Shown: one piece after another, positions 1 through 6,021 of the stretch
How positions within the stretch are numbered: the first letter of the stretch is position 1
How the letters are laid out: each line of letters starts with the position of its first letter
DNA from: Candidatus Zixiibacteriota bacterium
Lineage (GTDB): Bacteria; Zixibacteria; MSB-5A5; GN15; PGXB01
Reading direction: 5' to 3'
DNA length: 8,087 bases
Assembly: GCA_030591405.1 (NCBI GenBank)
Contig: JAUVBC010000092.1
Coordinates: 1 to 8,087, forward strand
Notes under the pieces: generated by a model
What the model was told of the DNA's origin: nothing
The model's input: the letters and a program-made list of their open reading frames with translations, nothing else
The model's database searches: none
Made by a program: the position numbers and the translations under genes

Positions 1-519
1 CATCTCCGCCCCGAGTACTTTGGGATCAAAGAAAAATAGGATGCCATCGCTTCCAAGGGTAAAATCTGCTACTTTATCGGCCAGTTCTCCGCTGCTGCTG
101 AGAGAAATTGCCTTACCACCATAATCATAAGTACAAATCGAGTATTTGCTACTCCGGTCAACAATTGCATTAAACAGCAATAATTTTCCATCAGGGGTTG
201 GATCGGGGAACTTTTTCTCGCCGCGCAAGTCAACCACCGTCCCTGAGCCGGTTTCGGTACCAACCCCCCAAAGAGCTCGATAATTCGATAAAATATCGCT
301 GGCAGTACCGGTATCGGTGATCGATAACTGCAGGTCCTTGCCCATTTTGCACTCTTCGTTGAGTACCGTAAAATAGACTGTTTTACCAGAATTGGCATGA
401 CCGTAAACGGCTATTTTTGTTCCCGATGGCCAGTCAAAAGCTGATTTACTTTTTTTGCCGCTTCCTGATCCGCTTTTGAAGACTTTTCCAAGTGCTTTAA
501 ATATTTTTCCTGGTTTCAC
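1..519 (-). CDS. P-loop GTPase-like protein, N-terminal part (cut by window edge)
   Basis: This frame is open from a GTG codon at 519 to the window edge, giving 173 residues with no stop; the C-terminus is missing. Residues 40-47 read GHANSGKT, a good Walker A (GxxxxGKT) loop, directly after a beta-strand-like IAVY. Residues 132-135 (DYGG) fit the switch II DxxG motif, and FFFDP at 162-166 resembles the strand that follows switch II in GTPases. The first 15 residues are basic and amphipathic, followed by a Gly/Ser/Lys linker (16-26). No membrane span is visible. The first in-frame ATG (residue 59) lies after the P-loop, and a TAA stands four codons upstream of the GTG, so the GTG is the best start. 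The gene follows the TssL-like gene by 36 bases, where tssM would be expected. TssM also has a cytoplasmic NTPase domain, but normally after two membrane spans. The P-loop fold is fairly sure; GTP as substrate and a T6SS role are inference. Confidence 0.72.
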   Translation of the reverse strand, partial: MKPGKIFKALGKVFKSGSGSGKKSKSAFDWPSGTKIAVYGHANSGKTVYFTVLNEECKMGKDLQLSITDTGTASDILSNYRALWGVGTETGSGTVVDLRGEKKFPDPTPDGKLLLFNAIVDRSSKYSICTYDYGGKAISLSSSGELADKVADFTLGSDGILFFFDPKVLGAEM

Positions 520-532
520 AATTTTATTTTAA

Positions 533-536
533 CCTC
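533..536 (-). promoter_or_regulatory. Candidate Shine-Dalgarno for the GTPase-like gene
   Basis: The minus strand reads GAGG here, 13 bases before the GTG at 519-517. The spacing is longer than usual, but it is the only purine-rich core in the 36-base gap. An ATT codon directly before the GTG would have 10-base spacing, but ATT starts are rare. The site supports starting upstream of the Walker A loop, which no in-frame ATG could do. Confidence 0.45.
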
Positions 537-555
537 AAAATATATTCTATTTATA

Positions 556-1485
556 TCACCGGCCAGATCCGCCTGGGACCTCAGAAGCCTTTTTTTGTAA
601 TAGTTCAAATTTGGTTTGGGAATTCTCTCTCCATTTCGATGGAACATAAACGGCCAATAATAAAAACAGAATAATTATAAAGCCATAAAACATGTATGCT
701 GCCTTGCGCTGGGTCATGACCAGTCGAAAATATCTGAAACTGGTAAAGGCGCCGCCAATTTTTCCGCCAATTTCAGATAACCAACTTTTGACCTTGGAAA
801 GAAAATCACCCTTTTCACAATATTTCCATTGGTTGAGATATTGAGCAATCAGTTTATTTTTTTCAGAAACTTTATCGAAAACGCCTAGACGTTTCAGGTC
901 AAATTCAAGCGAGTTTCTATCGGCAATAAGATCTTTGCCCATTTGCTTGCGCCGTCTGGCCAACTCCAAAAGTTTTAATGGGGAATTTTTCGCCGCAAAT
1001 TCTTCCGGGGTCAGATTTGGATTAAGCGGCCGCCCAAATTTATTAATGTACCGTGCTATCTCATCGAGGAAAAATGAGTTTAGTTTGAAATTATCCATAA
1101 GGCTTCTATCTTTCAGGAGAAGAGGCATCAGATAGTTTTCAAAAAATGGTACATCCTGCTTGACGGTACGAAGCCCGCGACAATAGGAGAACGCTTTGTT
1201 GGTTTGGCCATCGGTATCGGCTTCAGACTCAAAATATGTAATTAATACCTGAATAGTTATCTCGCGAAGATCGGAATCGGCCAATGGTGTCGCCTTTATT
1301 TTATCAAGAAAATAAAGGTCAACACGAACTGCCTCGTCCCGCTGTTGACGAAGGGTGCTAAAAACCGCCGAAACACCGTTATAGGTCTGTAAAAAAGCCT
1401 CGGTCTTAAACTCCGATTGCCGGTTTTTATAAATATCAAGATAATTAAAAAGGTCATTTATAAATGATTCAATCTCTAACGCCAT
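556..1485 (-). CDS. Single-span membrane protein in the TssL position, unrecognised family
   Basis: The gene encodes 309 residues. Residues 1-225 are charged and look soluble and mainly helical. Residues 228-256 look amphipathic, with Gly-Gly breaks. One strong hydrophobic segment lies at 264-281 (MFYGFIIILFLLLAVYV), followed by a charged tail of about 28 residues ending PGGSGR. This matches TssL topology: a cytoplasmic domain, one C-terminal span and a short periplasmic tail. The gene also sits directly after tssK, where tssL is usual. However, I do not see the DotU/TssL hallmarks, such as the conserved Ala-rich CA-LDE helix or the LLEL..LGF.G stretch, and the soluble part is longer than the usual 180-200 residues. 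It could be a very diverged TssL or a different membrane-anchor subunit. The start is supported by AGGA about 9 bases upstream and a 16-base gap to tssK. The gene call is firm; the TssL role is inference from place and topology. Confidence 0.85.
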   Translation of the reverse strand: MALEIESFINDLFNYLDIYKNRQSEFKTEAFLQTYNGVSAVFSTLRQQRDEAVRVDLYFLDKIKATPLADSDLREITIQVLITYFESEADTDGQTNKAFSYCRGLRTVKQDVPFFENYLMPLLLKDRSLMDNFKLNSFFLDEIARYINKFGRPLNPNLTPEEFAAKNSPLKLLELARRRKQMGKDLIADRNSLEFDLKRLGVFDKVSEKNKLIAQYLNQWKYCEKGDFLSKVKSWLSEIGGKIGGAFTSFRYFRLVMTQRKAAYMFYGFIIILFLLLAVYVPSKWRENSQTKFELLQKKASEVPGGSGR

Positions 1486-1501
1486 CTGTTTTATCCTGTC
1501 G

Positions 1502-2950
1502 CTACAATGTATAAATTATAAGGTCAGTTTTTCCTAAATTAGTGAACTTATCGGTGTCTCCCGCTCCGCGGAAAATCAATGTGATTTGCTTAACCGCTTG
1601 TGACTGGAGCATATCCTGTGGATGTAACGCCACTTTATTTCCAAAGGTTGTTCCATCAATATCAACCGGATCGGTTTCGCCCAATCCTCTGGCCTCATTT
1701 AGTCCCAGCCGAACCTGCATACTGGCCCAACCGGAATCGCCAAAGAGATCCTTGGACATCATAATTACAATATCCGAAACCGGCGCCGGCTTAGAAATCT
1801 CGATCATCAAATAATTAAGCCCGCCAATATTCTCAACTTTAATGGCGCCATAATCGGCCAAACGATATGTCCTGCTTCGGTAAGTCAGGGTATCGGTCGC
1901 CACCGCCTGATCGCCCAGTTGCTCCCGTTTGGTTTGTGCCAAAAAGCCCATTAAGCCGCGCAGTTCTTCAAATATTTCGTCAATGATTTTGATCTGCGCT
2001 CTGATATCAAGATGATTATATTCACTAAGTAGAAAGCCGTCAATCAACGCCAAAAACTGGCCAATATCTGATTTCCGCTCTTTACTGAAATACCGCTCAT
2101 TGAGATAATCTTTTAAACCGGGTTGCATATTCAAAAGCGATGATAAAACTCTAAATAGTTTTTTAATATTAATAATCAGTTTCAGCGGGTGCATCATCCG
2201 TCGTCCGGTTGAAAAATCGTCCAGCATTGAAGCCAGATTATTAACCAGGAAGTACATCGTATCCCGATAAGCAGTTTGAAGATTTGTTTTTTCGCCGGTT
2301 AGCGAGGTATTAGACCCCATTGCCATAAATGCGCGCGAAGATAGTGATAACAAATTTTCCAGTCGGTTTTTAAAATCTCCTGCTTTTTGATTTAGATGTT
2401 CATCGGCCGCAATTGTAACGCAGGGCGGATAATAATCGTTAGATATGCTGACTTCGCCGTTGGAAACATTTAGTTCGGCCACGGGGATATAATTTTCAAT
2501 TGGAAGATTTGGCGGTTCCCCGAGAGAAAGAAGATACCGGTTCACACGATATGGTAAACGCGGCAATTCCTCTTCGGCGTCAGCATCGCCAAAGCCGTCT
2601 TTATTTTTCGGGTCAATTCCGAGATAGACAATTTTAGAGGAATCTCCAACCTGACATTCAGCTTTGAGAGGATTATTTAAATTATCATTTATCTCAATAT
2701 AAAAGCCACCCGGCGTAAGAGCCTGACAGCGGCTAACTTCGACTCGCAATATGTCGCCATTAACAGTCAAATTTAGATTTAGCGCTGGTTTCCCGATAGA
2801 CGATTTGGAAACAAGACCATAGCCAAAACCTGTATTGAGAGCCATCCATCTGGTTAGCTCCTCAAAGTATTTTTCCTGGTCCATTAAATGGCGCTGCGTT
2901 ATAAGCATGCCATCCTGCCAGTTAACCGAATATAAGTTTAAGTCACTCAT
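1502..2950 (-). CDS. tssK: TssK, T6SS baseplate-to-membrane-complex adaptor
   Basis: TssK links the cytoplasmic baseplate (TssEFG wedges) to the TssL/TssM membrane complex. The 482 residues are slightly longer than the usual 440-450. The N-terminus carries the family signature: VNWQDGMLITQRHLMDQEKYF (residues 9-29) corresponds to the common W-EGM---PQHF-Q-D pattern. YYPP at 173-176 matches the conserved Y-PP at the end of the shoulder domain. A long helical region (about 185-340) fits the neck, and residues 350-482 fit the C-terminal head that binds the membrane complex. An acidic insert (GDADAEEE, 121-128) may account for some of the extra length. The start has a good GAGG (2958-2961) seven bases upstream. 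The gene is separated from tssG by 77 bases, the second-largest gap here, which holds a promoter-like sequence; the next gene follows by 16 bases. Presence of TssK points to a membrane-anchored T6SS. Confidence 0.93.
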   Translation of the reverse strand: MSDLNLYSVNWQDGMLITQRHLMDQEKYFEELTRWMALNTGFGYGLVSKSSIGKPALNLNLTVNGDILRVEVSRCQALTPGGFYIEINDNLNNPLKAECQVGDSSKIVYLGIDPKNKDGFGDADAEEELPRLPYRVNRYLLSLGEPPNLPIENYIPVAELNVSNGEVSISNDYYPPCVTIAADEHLNQKAGDFKNRLENLLSLSSRAFMAMGSNTSLTGEKTNLQTAYRDTMYFLVNNLASMLDDFSTGRRMMHPLKLIINIKKLFRVLSSLLNMQPGLKDYLNERYFSKERKSDIGQFLALIDGFLLSEYNHLDIRAQIKIIDEIFEELRGLMGFLAQTKREQLGDQAVATDTLTYRSRTYRLADYGAIKVENIGGLNYLMIEISKPAPVSDIVIMMSKDLFGDSGWASMQVRLGLNEARGLGETDPVDIDGTTFGNKVALHPQDMLQSQAVKQITLIFRGAGDTDKFTNLGKTDLIIYTL

Positions 2951-2974
2951 TATCTTGCCTCAAACCTTCCGAAG

Positions 2975-3003
2975 AATCTACATTTTGATTCAAACAATGT
3001 CAA
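2975..3003 (-). promoter_or_regulatory. Candidate sigma-70-type promoter upstream of tssK
   Basis: On the minus strand a perfect -35 hexamer TTGACA (2998-3003) is followed after exactly 17 bases by TAGATT (2975-2980), which matches four of six -10 consensus positions. The surrounding gap is AT-rich. Transcription would start near 2968, giving a leader of about 18 bases that still contains the tssK ribosome site GAGG at 2958-2961. It could drive tssK and the downstream genes separately from the hcp-vgrG-tssEFG part. The call rests only on sequence match, and the sigma factor preference of this organism is unknown. Confidence 0.45.
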
Positions 3004-3027
3004 GTTTATAAGTTCATTTCGAAAATA

Positions 3028-3954
3028 TTAGTAAAATTCTTTATCCTTTACAAAGGTATTATATCCCAAATATCCTCTATTTGTCTTATCACCAAGTAAA
3101 GTCTTTTCCTTGTTGACTGCGATCCTGATTTTATAATCGAGATTTCCTGGCATACAATAACCTAAAACCGCTTCTATTTTTTTGCGCAGTGATTTTCCAG
3201 GCAATAAATCTGAAACATCTTCTCTATTTATCCCTCTTATGACCACTTCATACGATGTGTCACATTCAACAAAAGATCGTCCTGCGATAGTTTCATAGCC
3301 GAGTCTTTTTCTTTCCGAACCAAGTTTATATTGTAATTCATCGGGAATTTTTTGCCTGGTGGGGACAGATTCATTGATAATAAAATCAAAGCCAAAAAGA
3401 AATCTTAGGATCTTCGATGTTTTTTCGGCATTTCCCGCCCAGATATGGAAACTCGGCATAATCGCCTGCCACCGTGCTGCGGTTGCCGGATCGCTGATAT
3501 CAACCCCGGCAAAATCATACAGGTCAAGATACTTGGCCAGATGTTTATCATCGATAAAATTGAAATTGAATTTCATATTTTCATAAGATGCGGAGGCCAA
3601 ATATCTAATAAAGGCGGCGTCATATGGTGCCATCAGTCGTCGAGCACTATTTTCCCAATCGGAAGCCCGATCGGTTATTCCGGCCAGTCCATAGAAAAAC
3701 TGATATGGCATAAGATCAATAGCGCTGGTATATCCAACCTGTAAGACAAATTTTGTTTTTGGCGTCAATGGAGTATCCGGGGCCGGTTCCTGCTCTCTTA
3801 TCTCACCTTTATAGTTTTCGTATTTACCGACAGCCAAAATCTCAATCATTTTGGGATCAACTCCCAATTTTCTCAAAATATGCATTGCCGTAGTGAAATG
3901 AAATGGAAATCGCCGGTTGCAAAAATCGGGCATTATTTTATTGGCGGTAATCAT
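3028..3954 (-). CDS. tssG: TssG, T6SS baseplate wedge protein
   Basis: TssG pairs with two TssF copies in each baseplate wedge and contacts TssK. The 308 residues are near the usual 300-350. The N-terminal part (PFHFTTAMHILRKLG, 17-31) corresponds to the start of TssG proteins, where an aromatic stretch leads into a helix ending in a leucine-rich turn. The middle has the expected short-chain pattern around PYQFFYGLAG (83-92). The C-terminal third carries the typical series of LG turns: LGSERKRLGYETIAGRSF (211-228), then LLPG and a final GYLGYNTFV (294-302), as in the family's LG---LG-n end. The start ATG overlaps the tssF stop as ATGA (3951-3954). There is no strong ribosome site of its own, so translation is probably coupled to tssF. 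It ends with TAA at 3028. The assignment rests on these patterns plus its place directly after tssF. Confidence 0.9.
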   Translation of the reverse strand: MITANKIMPDFCNRRFPFHFTTAMHILRKLGVDPKMIEILAVGKYENYKGEIREQEPAPDTPLTPKTKFVLQVGYTSAIDLMPYQFFYGLAGITDRASDWENSARRLMAPYDAAFIRYLASASYENMKFNFNFIDDKHLAKYLDLYDFAGVDISDPATAARWQAIMPSFHIWAGNAEKTSKILRFLFGFDFIINESVPTRQKIPDELQYKLGSERKRLGYETIAGRSFVECDTSYEVVIRGINREDVSDLLPGKSLRKKIEAVLGYCMPGNLDYKIRIAVNKEKTLLGDKTNRGYLGYNTFVKDKEFY

Positions 3955-5615
3955 TTTGTAATAATCTTTATTGTAAAATGGGTATTAACCGGAACCCTTG
4001 ATTTCAAATAAAGCCCCAATCTATCTTTCAGTAGCTCAGTTTCACTTTCGGAATAAAACTTCTCAGAATCGACCAAAACGGTTACCTGAATGCAACGGCG
4101 AATACCTCTTTTTGCCCGCTCTATGGAATTGGTACATTCGGCCATTTTTATCCGGGGATCATAGGCCGTTGTCCAATTGGCAATTTCGGTAAAACTTAAG
4201 GCACGGTCGCGATTTCTCAGACGAGCCGCCACTTCGGTTGCAATCTGTTCGGTGGTTTTGGCCGGGATTGCTCCGCCGGTCGGCAAAACACTTTTGGCCT
4301 CTGTTATTCCGGGATGGCTTTCATAAAGTTCGGTGATCACTCCGGCATCAATTCCGTTGGCACCAATACCAGCTGTGACCGAATAATAAACAGTGATAGA
4401 ATCCGGGGGACGGTCAATATCATTCGTATAATCGAACCATAAGATAAGTTTATTTTTCCGTTCCTCAAGAGAATATACGCCCTGAACCTGTTCGGAGGCT
4501 AAATGACGGATCTTATACTCGCGCCCGTTGGAATCGACGACACGATTGATCTCAAGAATATTGTCCAGATTATCTGGGACTTCAATTTCAATTAATTTAT
4601 ATCCACCGGTATGCTTAAAAAGGGTCAGTTCATTTTTGTTGGCAACAATGAAGCAATTAAATAGAATTTTTAGTTCTTCAGAAAATACATCTGCTCTCCC
4701 CTTTTTTGGAAGATCAATTCGAATCCAGAATAGATTTCCGCTTTCGCTGGCCAGGGCGTGCCCCTGCTCATTAATGAAATCGAGAAGTTTGGTCTCGGGA
4801 GGGCCGACCTCCCAGGTTGAAACAAAATGTTCAGGTAAACGGACAAAACTATTTCTCAGCGATGGAAACAGATCATTAGTCGCCCGAAGACTGCCCCATT
4901 CGGCCTGTTCGTTTGACTGGGCAAACATAGATTCAAGAGTATTACTCTTTCCGGGGCAAAAACCACAATCTTCATGGAATGAGCCAAAATTCGAACCGGG
5001 GTACCAATTGCTCCATTGCAACTGTTTTAAAAGATCAGAATGCCCCTTAATAAAAATCGCCGAATTGGCGAAATTTGATAAAACTCCCTCATAATCGATG
5101 GCGACATACAAATGGTTATCGCCACCAACATTTTTTTTCACCGCTGTTGCACCGAAGACATCTTCTCCTTCGGCCAGAACATCTAAATCAACAAAGTCGT
5201 GACCGGTCTGTAAGAAGATATATTTAACTTCAGCTGAAAGAATATGTTCTTTTCGCAGTGCCGAGAAAAAGAAAGTCTGTCCCCGATCACGCTGTTCTTT
5301 ATAGAAAAATCGGGTATGCGGGTCGACTTCAACAGAAGCATCCTCCAGCTCACAACTCATTACGGTCGTTGCCGGAACCGGCCACCGAACTGATTCGGGA
5401 CATACTGTTCGAATCAATGAATCTCTGGCATTTTCCCAAACCTGATCAATTCGTGAATCGATACGTGACAATTGATGCGCATGCATCTGCATCATAATTT
5501 TTAAAATTGGATCAAGCCGCTCGGGTGACTCCGGGATATCACGGTTCCAGGTTCGCAGTTCCCGATGCATCTGGGCAAATATTTGTTCAAACGATAACGA
5601 TTTATCTTCAGACAT
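3951..5615 (-). CDS. tssF: TssF, T6SS baseplate wedge protein
   Basis: TssF is the large wedge protein of the T6SS baseplate, related to phage T4 gp6 and Mu gp47. The 554 residues are a little shorter than the usual 590-620. Residues 31-58 (PERLDPILKIMMQMHAHQLS and the following helix) match the family N-terminus, in which DP is followed by a helix that sets the protein on the wedge; P79-x-P81 (PVPATTVM) matches the conserved Pro-rich turn. The C-terminal part, about 455-554, reads like a gp6/baseplate J domain: RDRALSFTEIANWTTAYDP (469-487), an Arg-rich segment (504-507), and a final strand with VPVNTHFTIKII. A CGFC pair (217-220) in the middle is unusual. The start ATG has only a weak upstream site (AAAGTA), 15 bases after the tssE stop, so coupling with tssE is likely. 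The tssG ATG overlaps the stop by four bases. Confidence 0.92.
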   Translation of the reverse strand: MSEDKSLSFEQIFAQMHRELRTWNRDIPESPERLDPILKIMMQMHAHQLSRIDSRIDQVWENARDSLIRTVCPESVRWPVPATTVMSCELEDASVEVDPHTRFFYKEQRDRGQTFFFSALRKEHILSAEVKYIFLQTGHDFVDLDVLAEGEDVFGATAVKKNVGGDNHLYVAIDYEGVLSNFANSAIFIKGHSDLLKQLQWSNWYPGSNFGSFHEDCGFCPGKSNTLESMFAQSNEQAEWGSLRATNDLFPSLRNSFVRLPEHFVSTWEVGPPETKLLDFINEQGHALASESGNLFWIRIDLPKKGRADVFSEELKILFNCFIVANKNELTLFKHTGGYKLIEIEVPDNLDNILEINRVVDSNGREYKIRHLASEQVQGVYSLEERKNKLILWFDYTNDIDRPPDSITVYYSVTAGIGANGIDAGVITELYESHPGITEAKSVLPTGGAIPAKTTEQIATEVAARLRNRDRALSFTEIANWTTAYDPRIKMAECTNSIERAKRGIRRCIQVTVLVDSEKFYSESETELLKDRLGLYLKSRVPVNTHFTIKIITK

Positions 5616-5630
5616 AATATTTACTTTGTA

Positions 5631-6005
5631 TTATCCCACATTATAACTGGCCTCAAATCTTTTTTTTGATTTTCCATCGAAATATGTCCCAGTCACCTTG
5701 GCCACCAGCCCAATTGAATGCGGTTTGCCGCTGGACATATCTGCAAATGAAACAGCGACATTATCCAACCGTTTTTCATAAATGGAAATGGCATTTCTAA
5801 CACTGGCGCGCATATCGCTCTTATTGATTGTTTGCACATCGGAAAACTCTTTTTCCCAGATATCGCACCCATATTTCCTGTCAAATGGTAGCATTTTTAA
5901 ACGCGTACATAGTATCAGACCAACTGATTGTGCGATTGAATCGTATATTTCGGTCCGGCCAAGATAGCCATTGCGAAGTACTAACGGTAGTGCCAAATAT
6001 TCCAT
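5631..6005 (-). CDS. tssE: TssE, gp25-like baseplate wedge protein
   Basis: TssE is the small gp25-like wedge protein that joins the baseplate to the first sheath ring. The 124 residues are a little short for TssE (usually 130-180) and close to phage gp25. The gp25 fold signature is clear: an N-terminal helix (residues 17-36, TEIYDSIAQSVGLILCTR), then FDRKYGCDIWEKEF (41-54), which matches the family's -P-YG-dl--F, and a helix ending ISIYEKRLDNV (73-83), which corresponds to I--yEPRl-nv. The usual EPR triplet is EKR here, with Lys in place of Pro. The C-terminal strand ends with YNVG. The gene starts 16 bases after the vgrG stop with a modest GGTG six bases before the ATG, and is followed 15 bases later by tssF, the standard order of wedge genes. 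Confidence 0.9.
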   Translation of the reverse strand: MEYLALPLVLRNGYLGRTEIYDSIAQSVGLILCTRLKMLPFDRKYGCDIWEKEFSDVQTINKSDMRASVRNAISIYEKRLDNVAVSFADMSSGKPHSIGLVAKVTGTYFDGKSKKRFEASYNVG

Positions 6006-6021
6006 TTACATCACCATCTAT

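Noticed and set aside
69..398. Open frame of 109 codons on the minus strand
   Set aside because: It overlaps the GTPase-like gene in another frame. The GTG-started frame (519 to 1) carries Walker A and switch II motifs and runs through the whole region, while this one shows no family pattern.
520..555. Promoter before the GTPase-like gene
   Set aside because: The gap has several TATA-like runs on the minus strand, but I see no matching -35 hexamer at suitable distance in the end of the gene before it, and AT-rich runs alone are not enough.
4528..5094. Open frame of 188 codons on the plus strand
   Set aside because: It lies fully inside tssF on the other strand. The peptide has no domain pattern and there is no gap for its own signals; it is a shadow of tssF codon use.
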